A stretch of 64,000 nt of DNA from Candidatus Bathyarchaeota archaeon (GCA_026014685.1 JAOZHW010000011.1:1-64000); one strand, 5' to 3'. Shown: positions 34,938 through 43,105, counted from the first letter of the stretch. Notes: generated from the letters alone by a model not told the origin. Numbers and translations: made by a program.

Positions 34938-35105
34938 ATGTCACAAGCAAATAGGCAGACACAAGAAACACAACAGCAACCAATAATCATCATAAGCTCC
35001 AGCGTAGACACGGAAACAAAACCCATCAAAATCTGCTGGCTCACTGGAGAAGAAAAAAACTGCGCTGCCTGCTACCTAAGTAAGGGTTGCAAAGCAAAAA
35101 CCTAA
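34938..35105 (+). CDS. 55-residue Cys-rich microprotein, paralogue A
   Basis: A small frame from the ATG at 34938. The N-terminal half is Gln/Ser/Ile-rich; the C-terminal half is ICWLTGEEKNC then AACYLSKGCKAKT. That C-terminal module of about 24 residues recurs almost unchanged in the gene at 35390-35551, with only two or three substitutions. Four Cys (C-x8-C-x2-C-x5-C) suggest a metal site. It lies upstream of a 63-residue single-helix membrane protein on the same strand. The family is not known to me. Conservation between the two copies despite diverged N-termini supports a real gene. Confidence 0.65.
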   Translation: MSQANRQTQETQQQPIIIISSSVDTETKPIKICWLTGEEKNCAACYLSKGCKAKT

Positions 35106-35195
35106 AATCATCCAACACAAATCTTTTTGAAAAGTGGCAACATATATATCTAGATATTATAAATATTTAAAAAGCAACCAAACTAAAAGCAAATT

Positions 35196-35387
35196 ATGGC
35201 GAAATTAGCAAAAAAAGCTATTCTGTTGCCTTTTTTGATATTTGTCTTCTTCATCGGGTGGTTTCTGATTTTTATGGGAATAAAAGAGCAAGCACCTAAA
35301 GGAAGCAGTAAGCAAAAACGTGGCGAGACAATAGAATTTGAGGTACTGCACCCTCAGGCGACAGTTATACAGCCAAGGAGAAGCTAA
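35196..35387 (+). CDS. 63-residue single-helix membrane protein
   Basis: A small protein with one strongly hydrophobic helix (LLPFLIFVFFIGWFLIFMG, residues 11-29) after a positive N-terminus (MAKLAKKA), and a charged C-terminus (KEQAPKGSSKQKRGETIEFEV). It sits between two paralogous Cys-rich microproteins and overlaps nothing; its stop is 2 bases before the ATG of the second one. It may anchor or regulate the microproteins. A TATA-like box (TTATAAATATTTAAA) lies at 35158-35172, about 30 bases upstream of the start. Confidence 0.65.
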   Translation: MAKLAKKAILLPFLIFVFFIGWFLIFMGIKEQAPKGSSKQKRGETIEFEVLHPQATVIQPRRS

Positions 35388-35389
35388 AG

Positions 35390-35551
35390 ATGAGCCCTGA
35401 AATAGAACAAATAGTAAAGAGGAACTATGGAACAATCGCCATAATAAACGCAACAGAAGAAAACATCCACACTAACATCTGCTGGAACACTGGTGAAGAA
35501 AAAAACTGCCACGCCTGCTATCTAAGCAAGGGCTGCAAAGCCAAAACGTAG
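35390..35551 (+). CDS. 53-residue Cys-rich microprotein, paralogue B
   Basis: Starts at the ATG at 35390, two bases after the stop of the membrane microprotein, so it is translationally coupled. The N-terminus is helical (SPEIEQIVKRNYG) and unlike paralogue A; the C-terminal module is ICWNTGEEKNC then HACYLSKGCKAKT. Four Cys in C-x8-C-x2-C-x5-C order. The two modules also match at the DNA level, so the duplication is recent or under strong selection. Function unknown; metal binding or redox sensing are possible. Confidence 0.65.
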   Translation: MSPEIEQIVKRNYGTIAIINATEENIHTNICWNTGEEKNCHACYLSKGCKAKT

Positions 35552-35752
35552 CCCAACAAAAAAGTGCAACAATTTTTCAAAGAATTCGCCTCACGTAACA
35601 TTATTTCTCATGCAAAAAATAAGTTCGCATAGGCTAACTGCAGTAAACTACCCTGTTCATTATGCTTTTAAGAGAGGAATCTCAAACTCCGCCGTTGCTC
35701 CGAATTTTTTGACTTAACTACAACAATCGTTAACACCTAGAAAAATTTGGAG

Positions 35753-36892
35753 TTAAGAATTTGCGTTCTGTGGCACAAACCGCCTTAGATTCTGCAGGGA
35801 ACGCAGCTTGTCGTTTTCGCCGATTTTGGCTTCTTCAACTGACTTTTTGAGGATTTCTATAGATTCATCAATCGCTTTACGGTCCACGGGAAACGGAACA
35901 CCGTCTTTGCCGCCGTATGCAAAGCTAAATTTAACGGGGTCTTCCCAACTTGGCGGCTCCCCATAAACCAACTCTGCAACAAGCGCCAATCCGCGAACAG
36001 TTGCGGGCCCCACACCTTTAACGCTCAAGAACTCTTCATAGTTGCTGGGTTGGAATTCGTAGAGGCGGCTGAGTGTGTCCCAGTTGATGTTACGAGGCAT
36101 GTTCAGCGTGGTTTGTGTTTGTATCCATGGGTCGTCGGTTTTGGGAATCCAGGTTTGGAGTGAAGCCTGATGTTGGGGTTTGGTGGCGGATTGGATGAGT
36201 CGCATTAGCTTCTTTGGTGGTTCCTTTGCTAAATCGACCGAGGCTTTGCGTGCTTCTTCGCTGGCGCGGGCAACCATGTTGAGGGCTTTTTCACGCTTTA
36301 CGTTGCATGCTATAGCGTGGTGTGGTTCAACCACGAAATCATGTGTGTGTTCTGAGAGCCAGTGGTAGCGGCGTGCGCTGCGGTCTTGATCGCTCATCCC
36401 TTGCTGAATAACCGCCCATTTGCCCTCTCTTGTAACGAGTAAAGTGTGGTGGTAGAGTTGATACCCTGCTTGAATAGCGGTGTTGTCGACTTTGGCGGTC
36501 ATGCGGCTGGTGTATGCGAGGTTGTCGATGCTTTCTTGTGAAAAACCCCATTTTTCGCCTGCTGCTTGGATGTCACTGGGAGTTTTACGGGATGTTTTGC
36601 CTTTTCCACCGCAAACTGCAACGCCATGTTCCTGCGGCGACAGCGCCGTTTTAAGGACGCCTGTAACGACAGTTGTTACCCCGCTACTATGCCAATCATA
36701 CGCGAGAACGCAGCCTAACGCTTGAAACCAATAGGGGTCGCTTAAACGCTCGATGAATTTCGCAGTGCCGTACTCATCGATTATGATGTGGGCTATTTCT
36801 CGGGCTAAACGACGCATGCGTCCTGTGAGCCAAGAAGGAGCCTTGCCGCCATGCAGGGGCAAAGTTGCAACGCCAGACCGAAACATAGCCAT
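35753..36892 (-). CDS. DUF763 family protein
   Basis: About 379 residues from the ATG at 36892 (MAMFRSGVATLPLHGGKAP); the frame extends upstream to 36937 but the family begins at the RSGVATLPLHGG motif. Conserved features are LAYDWHSSGVTT, CGGKGKTSRKTP, and HHTLLVTREGKWAVIQQGM. Near residues 310-330 EFLSVKGVGPATVRGLALVAELVYG looks like a helix-hairpin-helix DNA-binding element. DUF763 proteins are common in archaea and have no settled function; a DNA repair or nucleic-acid role is suggested by the HhH motif. The gene stands alone. Confidence 0.85.
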   Translation of the reverse strand: MAMFRSGVATLPLHGGKAPSWLTGRMRRLAREIAHIIIDEYGTAKFIERLSDPYWFQALGCVLAYDWHSSGVTTVVTGVLKTALSPQEHGVAVCGGKGKTSRKTPSDIQAAGEKWGFSQESIDNLAYTSRMTAKVDNTAIQAGYQLYHHTLLVTREGKWAVIQQGMSDQDRSARRYHWLSEHTHDFVVEPHHAIACNVKREKALNMVARASEEARKASVDLAKEPPKKLMRLIQSATKPQHQASLQTWIPKTDDPWIQTQTTLNMPRNINWDTLSRLYEFQPSNYEEFLSVKGVGPATVRGLALVAELVYGEPPSWEDPVKFSFAYGGKDGVPFPVDRKAIDESIEILKKSVEEAKIGENDKLRSLQNLRRFVPQNANS

Positions 36893-37010
36893 CACAATTG
36901 GAGGGGAAAGTTTGGATTTATGGATTATTGCAACCAACCCCTCAAAAATTAACGATTGATTGTTCCAACTTGAAAATTTGATAACAAGCCACGACCTGAA
37001 GTTATGGAAG

Positions 37011-37076
37011 AAGGTGCCGCAGAGGCAACGTAGCTTTTATTAAGGCAACAGCACCTTAACATGCCAAACAAGGTGC
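37011..37076. promoter_or_regulatory. Inverted repeats upstream of inositol-phosphate synthase
   Basis: GCACCTT (37051-37057) and AAGGTGC (37070-37076) are perfect inverted half-sites with a 12-nt spacer, ending 8 bases before the start codon. A third copy of AAGGTGCC lies at 37011-37018, 41 bases earlier than the first half-site. A TATA-like TTTTATTAA sits at 37036-37044 between them. The arrangement suggests a dimeric repressor site near the start and an upstream half-site. Confidence 0.45.
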
Positions 37077-37083
37077 CAAAAGC

Positions 37084-38127
37084 ATGCCCAAAATCAGAGT
37101 AGCTCTAATCGGCGTGGGAAACTGCGCCTCATCATTCATCCAAGGCATCCAATATTACAGTAACCAAACCAAAACCGAAGGTCTCCGCAACCCCATATTA
37201 GCTGGGTTCACCCCCAAAGACATCGAGGTTGTCGCAGCCTTTGATGTGGACAGCCGTAAAGTCGGTAAAGACCTCTCCGAAGCAATTTTCTCCAAACCGA
37301 ACAATGCGCCTAAAGTCTGCGACGTACCCAAACTCGGCGTCAAAGTCGCAAAGGGTCCGCTTCTAGACGGCGTCGGCGAATCAACAAAAGCCCTCATAGA
37401 GGTCAGTTCAGAAGCTGATGTGAACGTTGCGCAAATCCTCATATCCGCGCATGCAGAAATCGCTATTAACTTGCTTCCAAGTGGTGCCTCTAACGCAACA
37501 CGTTTCTACGCGATGCAAGCCATCGCTGCAGGCTGTGCATTTATCAACGCCACACCGAACTTCGTCGCCAGTGAACCCCAGACCGCTGCGCAGTTTGAAG
37601 ATGCAGAGCTGCCTCTTGTAGGCGACGACTTAGTTGACCAAATCGGCTCAACCGCGCTCCACAAAACCCTTCTAAAACTCCTAAGCGAAAGCGGCGTTCA
37701 TATAGACGAAACCTACCAACTCGACGTTGGAGGCGGCACAGAATCCGTTGACACCATGGACCGCACCCGCGACACAAAACGCATCATAAAAACCCAATCA
37801 GTTGCCTCTGCGCTGCCGTACAAAACCGAAATCGTCGCAGGTTCAACTGACTACGTCGATTTCCTACAGAACAAGCGTGACAGTTACTTCTGGATAAGCG
37901 GCACATACTTCTGCAATACACCTCTCAAAATCGACCTCAAATTCCAAACCACCGACGCACCGAACGCAGGCTCAGTCCTCTTTGACGTAGTACGCGCAGT
38001 CAAGGTGGCGTTGACTAAAAAGCAGGGCGGTGCGATTGAGGCAATCAGTGCTTATGGCTTCAAACACCCGCCAAAGATGTTGCCTCTTGAGGCTGCTGAA
38101 GCGGCATTCAAAAATTTTGTCGCATAA
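37084..38127 (+). CDS. ino1: Myo-inositol-1-phosphate synthase
   Basis: A 347-residue archaeal-type synthase that converts glucose 6-phosphate to L-myo-inositol 1-phosphate with NAD+. The NAD fold is IRVALIGVGNCASSFIQG. Family motifs include FINATPNFVASEP, GDDLVDQIGSTALHKTLLKLL and the lysine-containing YQLDVGGGTESVDTMDR. The product feeds archaeal phosphoinositol lipids or the compatible solute di-inositol phosphate. The start ATG at 37084 lies close to the predicted transcript start (leaderless or nearly so). Confidence 0.93.
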   Translation: MPKIRVALIGVGNCASSFIQGIQYYSNQTKTEGLRNPILAGFTPKDIEVVAAFDVDSRKVGKDLSEAIFSKPNNAPKVCDVPKLGVKVAKGPLLDGVGESTKALIEVSSEADVNVAQILISAHAEIAINLLPSGASNATRFYAMQAIAAGCAFINATPNFVASEPQTAAQFEDAELPLVGDDLVDQIGSTALHKTLLKLLSESGVHIDETYQLDVGGGTESVDTMDRTRDTKRIIKTQSVASALPYKTEIVAGSTDYVDFLQNKRDSYFWISGTYFCNTPLKIDLKFQTTDAPNAGSVLFDVVRAVKVALTKKQGGAIEAISAYGFKHPPKMLPLEAAEAAFKNFVA

Positions 38128-38216
38128 AAAGCTAAGCGCAAAAACGCTTTTTTTCTATTTTTTGTTTTTCGATAAATGTATAAGGCAGGGTTAATTTGCT
38201 TGTTTGAGGCATAGTT

Positions 38217-38750
38217 ATGGAGTTTATGGATGTAGTTACCTCAAGAAAAAGCGTACGGGACTATGAGGATAAACCAGTTGAAGAAGAAAAATTAACCGCC
38301 GTTTTGGAGGCGGCAAGGTGGGCGCCTTCTTGGGCAAACAAGCAAGCCACAAGGTATATCGTTGTAACAGAAAAGAGGCGAATTGAAGACTTATGCAACA
38401 TGTTTATGGGTTTTGTGAAAAAGGCACCAGTTGTTATTGTTGCATGCGCTAACCCTAAAGATAGCGGTTCACGCAACGGCATGGACTACTACCTTGTTGA
38501 TGTGGGAATTTCGATGCAACAACTAGTTTTAGCAGCGACCAACGTGGGTTTAGGCACATGCTGGATAGGCGGCTTCGACGAAGACAAAGTCAAAAAAGCA
38601 CTGGGAATCCCCGAGAACATCAAGGTGGTTGCCTTAACTCCTTTGGGGTACGCTGCAGATACAAGCATGAAAAATAAGCTTGTACGCAGCACGGTTGGCG
38701 CTGACAAAAGAAAACCGCTGGAAGAAATAGTTCATAGAGAAAAATGGTAG
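38217..38750 (+). CDS. Nitroreductase family FMN protein
   Basis: A 177-residue nitroreductase-like protein. The N-terminal SRKSVRDYEDKPV is the FMN-phosphate-binding signature, WAPSWANKQATRYIVV follows, and GLGTCWIGGFDEDKVKKALGIPENIKVVALTPLGYA is the typical C-terminal half. Such enzymes transfer electrons from NAD(P)H to small substrates; the substrate is unknown. It is convergent with the phosphoglucose isomerase gene (7-base gap). Confidence 0.9.
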   Translation: MEFMDVVTSRKSVRDYEDKPVEEEKLTAVLEAARWAPSWANKQATRYIVVTEKRRIEDLCNMFMGFVKKAPVVIVACANPKDSGSRNGMDYYLVDVGISMQQLVLAATNVGLGTCWIGGFDEDKVKKALGIPENIKVVALTPLGYAADTSMKNKLVRSTVGADKRKPLEEIVHREKW

Positions 38751-38757
38751 CAAATAA

Positions 38758-39873
38758 CTACCGTTTTTCTAGCTGGCTGATTATTTCGTCTCTAACCCCG
38801 TTTTCCTTCAACTTGTTCTTCAACAAATCAATAGTTGGAACAGGTGATGGATCAGCTTTACGTTCAACAGCCAAATAGACACTCAAAAAGTCACCCACAA
38901 CCACAGTGGAGAGCATCTTGGCAAGGCAGCTTTTACCCTGCACATGCAAATCAAAGGTGACTATGCCTGCACTTTCGATTATGGCTTTGGTAATGTCGAT
39001 GCGGCTTTCAATTTCGCCTGGTTCATCTGCGTCACGGATAAAGATGATGCTGAACCATTTGCACTGTTCCCCTTTGCCAGACCAGCCCACTATTTCGTTG
39101 TGGTCTAGCTCTGGGAAGTATTCCCATTTGGCAGGGGATTTGCTGTTTTCGTTAAATTGCTGCTTAAACCTCTGGGCTACGCTGCGATAGAAACCAAAGC
39201 CGTAAACAACGGGGGCTGAATCCCAAAGGAAATGCGCGGTGTTCTTGGCGAAGTTGTCGTTTTGCGGCCGCTCTGGACCGTTTTCTTCAACTATCCGCTC
39301 TAAAACCGTAAAGGTCTCTTCCAATTCCTCAGTTACACCCTTAACCAACCCAGCTTTCTCCATGTAAACCAGCAAAGGAACCAACATGTAAGGCAACGCC
39401 GCACGGGGAGACATTCCGCCAGGAACCTGCAGGTGAGGCACTTTGTGTTTTTTTGCGGCTTTAATCAATTCGCCGCCGCTGCTGATGCAGAAAATCATGC
39501 AGCCACGCTTCAACGCATCCAGAAACGCGCTTAGCGATTCTTCGGTGTCTCCTGAGTAACTTGAAACGACCACAAGCGTTTTTTGGTTCGCGTATTCAGG
39601 CAGGTTGTATTCTCGGCTCACTTCTATGGGCATAGCGATTTTGTTTCTTGCCCAATCCTTGAACAAATCGCCGCCGATTGCAGAGCCGCCCATACCTGCT
39701 ATGATTATGTTGGCGGGGGCATCGTAGCTCGTTTTGATTTTTTGAGCTATCTTTGCTGCTTCACGGTAATGCTTCGGCGCGTTGATGCAGAAATCTATCA
39801 TGCTGCTTTTGTCTACGGCACGAATTTTTTCTATGTCATCTAAAAGGGGCTTATTCACAGATGTGTCCTCCAA
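38758..39873 (-). CDS. Bifunctional phosphoglucose/phosphomannose isomerase
   Basis: A 371-residue SIS-domain sugar isomerase. The first SIS domain has IIAGMGGSAIGGDLFKDW and VVSSYSGDTEESLSAF (Ser-Gly loop for the phosphate), and the second has YGFGFYRSVAQRFKQQFNENSKSPAKWEYFPELDHNEIVGW. This is the signature of the archaeal PGI/PMI family that interconverts glucose-6-P, fructose-6-P and mannose-6-P. It is on the opposite strand from its neighbours and pairs functionally with the inositol-phosphate synthase. Confidence 0.92.
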   Translation of the reverse strand: MEDTSVNKPLLDDIEKIRAVDKSSMIDFCINAPKHYREAAKIAQKIKTSYDAPANIIIAGMGGSAIGGDLFKDWARNKIAMPIEVSREYNLPEYANQKTLVVVSSYSGDTEESLSAFLDALKRGCMIFCISSGGELIKAAKKHKVPHLQVPGGMSPRAALPYMLVPLLVYMEKAGLVKGVTEELEETFTVLERIVEENGPERPQNDNFAKNTAHFLWDSAPVVYGFGFYRSVAQRFKQQFNENSKSPAKWEYFPELDHNEIVGWSGKGEQCKWFSIIFIRDADEPGEIESRIDITKAIIESAGIVTFDLHVQGKSCLAKMLSTVVVGDFLSVYLAVERKADPSPVPTIDLLKNKLKENGVRDEIISQLEKR

Positions 39874-39946
39874 TAACCCGCAGTTTTATATCTCCAACCT
39901 GCCTTTTAAGCACAGCGCAGACAATTAAGCTTCAAGGACAAAAAAC

Positions 39947-40801
39947 ATGACAAAAAAGAAACTCTCAATCGCCATTCCTGCATCAGTGATTTCGGACACA
40001 CCGCATTTGCGAGAAAAAACCTCCAAAATCGGCTTAATCGCCCGATCAGCCGCGATTTTCAGAGTGGACGAAATCATCGTTTACCCCGACAACGCCAAAG
40101 TCAATCAACAACAAGACCTCGAATTCATCGCCTTGCTTTTGAATTATTTGGAAACTCCCCAGTATTTGCGCAAAGCCCTCTTCAAACTCGACCCCGACTT
40201 ACAATACGCAGGGATTCTGCCGCCACTTCGCACGCCCCACCATCCAGTCAGCGGCAAAACCAAGCACTTAAAAGTCGGCGAATACCGCGAAGGCTTAGTG
40301 CTATCTGAACGCAAAGACGGCTTAGCGGTGGATATTGGGGTGCAGCAGCCTGCGCTTCTGCGGCAGCGGCAGTTTCGGGTGGGTGAACGGTTAACGGTGC
40401 AGGTGGTTAATGTCGGTGATGTTGTGGAGGTTCAGCCAGTTAGCCGCGAGGATGTGCCTCTTTATTGGGGTTATTCTGTTAGTGTGGAGAAGCGGTCTTT
40501 TGGGCATCTATTCAAAGATGGCAACTTTGACCTCAAGATTGCAACTGCCCGCATAGGCGACAACTTTGTGGATGTAGCCGCAAAAATCGGTGAACAATGG
40601 ATCGGCAGCGCGCGGGTTTTGGTTGGTTTCGGGGCACCTTCGCGGGGGTTGCATGAAATCGTTGAAGATGAAGGCTTAAAGCTCTCAGAATTGGCGGATT
40701 TTGTGGTGAATACGGTTCCTAATCAGGGCACTGCAACGGTTCGCACTGAAGAAGCGCTTCTGGCAACTCTGGCGGTTCTTAACATCTATTTCGCGTATTA
40801 A
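39947..40801 (+). CDS. SPOUT-fold RNA methyltransferase with inserted OB domain
   Basis: A 284-residue protein of the archaeal group formerly called DUF171. The N-terminal strand LSIAIPASVISD and FRVDEIIVYPD begin the SPOUT knot domain; residues 75-175 are an inserted OB-like domain (GEYREGLVLSERKDGLAVDIGVQQP). The C-terminal part contains the knot: VLVGFGAPSRGLHEI and VVNTVPNQGTATVRTEEALLATLAVLNI. These bind SAM and methylate an RNA base, probably in rRNA or tRNA. The eukaryotic relative is C9orf114. It is followed by a membrane protease-like gene in the same direction after 60 bases. Confidence 0.85.
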   Translation: MTKKKLSIAIPASVISDTPHLREKTSKIGLIARSAAIFRVDEIIVYPDNAKVNQQQDLEFIALLLNYLETPQYLRKALFKLDPDLQYAGILPPLRTPHHPVSGKTKHLKVGEYREGLVLSERKDGLAVDIGVQQPALLRQRQFRVGERLTVQVVNVGDVVEVQPVSREDVPLYWGYSVSVEKRSFGHLFKDGNFDLKIATARIGDNFVDVAAKIGEQWIGSARVLVGFGAPSRGLHEIVEDEGLKLSELADFVVNTVPNQGTATVRTEEALLATLAVLNIYFAY

Positions 40802-40862
40802 CTTGCGGTTTTGTTTCTTTTTGGTAAAGGCATAAATGCCGCCGTCTGTTAATTTTGAGGCT

Positions 40863-41996
40863 ATGCCCAACTTAGACCTCGCCATGCCCACCGCCTTATT
40901 AATCGTGGTTACCGTCGCCATGTTCCTCAACAGGCGCGTCGAACGTAAACTGATTGCAACTGTTGAAGAAAAAGAATTCAAAGCACGCGACGTTGTTTTG
41001 CTCGTGGTTTTCATCGCCATCATGATCTCCGTCATCGCATATACCTCCTTAATCAACCCAGGAGGAGTCTTCCAAAACGTCCTGCTAATCCTATTCTTAT
41101 CCTCTTACACTATGCTGCTGTTCACGTTCTCCTACGTTTTCACCAACCTCACAAGAGCACGTGCACAACTGCTTTCGATAGGTTTTGGCGCCGCAAGCTT
41201 AGCTGCAGGGTCAGCCAGCCTCTTAAGTCAACTTGCAGACGCATACACCATATATCGGGCTGCTGCCTTCATAGGGTTAGCCGCGTTCTGTTTCGGTGCT
41301 GCAGCATACGAGCGCTTCAGCGTAAGCGTCAAAAAATCAAAATGGTACATCGCAGCGCAGCCTCCTGCAATTTTTGTGTTGCTGTTTGTGTTCTTTAATT
41401 TCCTCTACGATGGCACGGTTGCGCTTTGGTTTCCCTTCTTGATGGATTTGTTCGGTTTCACGTTTGCTGTTTTGATTATTCTGTATTTGTCTTCGATGTT
41501 TAATTGGAAAACTGTGAGCATATTCGCAGTGCTTCTGACCGTGCTGGATATTATTCTTGTTATCGGAACTGGCACAATGGTTACAGCAGCCAAGCAATTT
41601 ACGGGGCTCGGTTTGCCAGTGTTGGTGTACTTGCCAAACGTGCCTTTCTTGTATTCAGCTGACGGTTTGCTGTTGAATCGCGGTTTGGGGTTAGGTGACT
41701 TCTTCTTTGCAGGCATATTGGCAGTGCAGACTTACAAGAAGTTCGGCCGAAACACCGCTTTAGCTTCAACCGTTGCTATGGCGGTAGCGTTTGGAGTCTG
41801 GGAAGCATACTTGGCAGATATCTTGGCACTGCTTAACCCAATTATGGGGCGAGAAATCGGCGGGTTCCCGGGCACTTTGATGATTATCAGCGGGTGGGCT
41901 CCGGTGGTTGCTTACAAGTTGCTCAAAGCTAAAAGCCAAAACAAAACCATTGCAGTTATGTCTCCAGTGGCGCCTTCAGAAACTCAACCGTTGTAG
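40863..41996 (+). CDS. Presenilin-like intramembrane aspartyl protease
   Basis: About 377 residues from the ATG at 40863, with nine or ten membrane helices. Two features point to the A22/presenilin-homologue family: a helix with TVLDIILVIGTGTM (first catalytic Asp; YD in most relatives) and, about 60 residues later, GLGLGDFFFAGIL, the GxGD motif with the second Asp. Between them is the usual cytoplasmic segment LPVLVYLPNVPF. The expected PAL motif of the last helix is only loosely represented by FPGTLM. Family assignment is by motif order, so moderate. Such proteases cut membrane-embedded substrates. Confidence 0.6.
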   Translation: MPNLDLAMPTALLIVVTVAMFLNRRVERKLIATVEEKEFKARDVVLLVVFIAIMISVIAYTSLINPGGVFQNVLLILFLSSYTMLLFTFSYVFTNLTRARAQLLSIGFGAASLAAGSASLLSQLADAYTIYRAAAFIGLAAFCFGAAAYERFSVSVKKSKWYIAAQPPAIFVLLFVFFNFLYDGTVALWFPFLMDLFGFTFAVLIILYLSSMFNWKTVSIFAVLLTVLDIILVIGTGTMVTAAKQFTGLGLPVLVYLPNVPFLYSADGLLLNRGLGLGDFFFAGILAVQTYKKFGRNTALASTVAMAVAFGVWEAYLADILALLNPIMGREIGGFPGTLMIISGWAPVVAYKLLKAKSQNKTIAVMSPVAPSETQPL

Positions 41997-42071
41997 GGCA
42001 AAACGGCTATTTTTTTTGTTTTGTTAAAAGATGTTTGGGAAAAATTGGTTAAAAATAAGAGTGTGAGGCTT

Positions 42072-42395
42072 TTACCCGAATAGGGCGCCTAATCCTTCTA
42101 GTGCTGCTTCTTCCTTGGCTTTTTCTTCTTCAGCTTTCTTCTTCTTGTCTTCTGCTGGGGCTGCTGCTGGCTTTGCTTCTCCGCCTGCTGGAGCTGCGAC
42201 TGGCGCGGCTGCCATCATGGCTGGTGCTGCTTTGATTGCTTCATCGATGTTTACTTCGCTGAGTGAAGCTACTAGTGCTTTAACTTGGACTGCGTCGACT
42301 GTTAAGCCTGCTGCTTCGAGAACTTTTGTTACTGAAGCTTCGTCGATTGGTTTTCCTGCCTTGTGAAGGAGCATTGCTGCGTAAATGTTTTCCAT
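42072..42395 (-). CDS. rpl12: Ribosomal protein P1 (L12, archaeal stalk)
   Basis: A 107-residue acidic stalk protein. The N-terminal dimer domain is MENIYAAMLLHKAGKPIDEASVTKVLEAAG, the Ala-rich hinge is MMAAAPVAAPAGGEAKPAAAPAEDKKKK, and the C-terminal tail EGLGALFG binds translation GTPases. In many archaea it follows L10 and L1; neither is seen nearby, and the upstream 600 bases are non-coding, so the gene is transcribed alone here. Confidence 0.95.
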   Translation of the reverse strand: MENIYAAMLLHKAGKPIDEASVTKVLEAAGLTVDAVQVKALVASLSEVNIDEAIKAAPAMMAAAPVAAPAGGEAKPAAAPAEDKKKKAEEEKAKEEAALEGLGALFG

Positions 42396-42736
42396 ATCTT
42401 TTCACCTCTTCATCGGACTATTTTAACCTTATTGGTCTAACCTGTTCCCGCAATTCGAGAACTGGCTGTAACCTGAATTGGCAGATTCCTATGCCGATTT
42501 CTTGCCGTTTAGAAGAATACCCTATACCTTAAGAACCTTTCGTCAACTCATAAACAGTATCTACTCCATCAGACGACAATGCAAAGCTTATCGGTGGAGT
42601 AGCGTGGTTTGAGGGTCTTTTTGGGGCGGCGCAGCGAGTTCCCAAGCGAGGTTATTTCCAGGGGTTGTCTGAATTCAGTTGCGATTTTTTCTATAGCGCC
42701 TGCCTATTTATAGGCACAACGCTGCTGCTCTGCAGC

Positions 42737-42760
42737 TACCTCCCCTCCCCTTATTTAAAG
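42737..42760 (+). repeat. Dispersed element, copy 3
   Basis: Reads TACCTCCCCTCCCC then TTATTTAAAG, differing from copies 1 and 2 by one extra C and one base in the TATA-like part. The flanking ACAACGC block lies 14 bases before TACC, as in the other copies (CCACGC). Confidence 0.6.
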
Positions 42761-42907
42761 AACAAAGAGTGCGATGTTGCTCTGCCATAAAAACTATCAC
42801 TGTATAATATGGCTGGCGATTTTGTGGATTTTTAGCACTCGCCAAAGACCAAATCGTGAGTTGCACCAGCAAAGGCCGAGTTTTTGGTCGTTAAGCATTC
42901 TTTTCTT

Positions 42908-42964
42908 GGCATCACAACAACAGTAAATCTAACTGTATGTAGATTATGCTGCTTTGGTGATGCC
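42908..42964. ncRNA. Multi-part hairpin upstream of tRNA-Ala
   Basis: Three nested stems with small matched internal loops: GGCATCAC (42908-42915) with GTGATGCC (42957-42964); CAG with CTG; and AATCTA with TAGATT, closed by an 8-nt loop (ACTGTATG). It looks like a stable RNA or a small inverted-repeat element rather than a terminator, since no T-run follows. Confidence 0.4.
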
Positions 42965-43030
42965 TTACTGGGTAGCCTTAAGAAATGCTTATTAAACGAG
43001 GTGGATTAGAATTCAGAAGCCGCGTTGTTT

Positions 43031-43105
43031 GGGCGAGTAGATCAGCCTGGTACGATCGCCACGTTGGCATCGTGGAGGCCGCGGGTTCAAATCCCGCCTC
43101 GTCCA
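43031..43105 (+). tRNA. tRNA-Ala (GGC)
   Basis: Acceptor GGGCGAG/CTCGTCC (one G-T pair), anticodon arm CCACG-TTGGCAT-CGTGG with anticodon GGC, T-arm GCGGG-TTCAAAT-CCCGC, discriminator A and encoded CCA at 43106-43108. The 3' end abuts an AT-rich accessory segment with a broken nuclease gene. Confidence 0.95.

Larger units (their letters stand above)
42396..43030. other. Long non-coding stretch with hairpins
   Basis: No gene was found between rpl12 and tRNA-Ala. It contains several inverted repeats: CTACTCCA (42561-42568) with TGGAGTAG (42595-42602); GCCTAT-TT-ATAGGC (42702-42715); the third copy of the dispersed element (42737-42760); and a 57-base multi-part hairpin (42908-42964). The rpl12 promoter must lie near 42410-42450 on the minus strand and the tRNA-Ala TATA (CTTATTAAA) near 42988-42996. 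Confidence 0.5.

Noticed and set aside
34760-35044. Minus-strand 94-residue frame, Cys-rich
   Set aside because: It is the complement of the microprotein gene at 34938-35105, whose paralogue at 35390 supports the plus strand.
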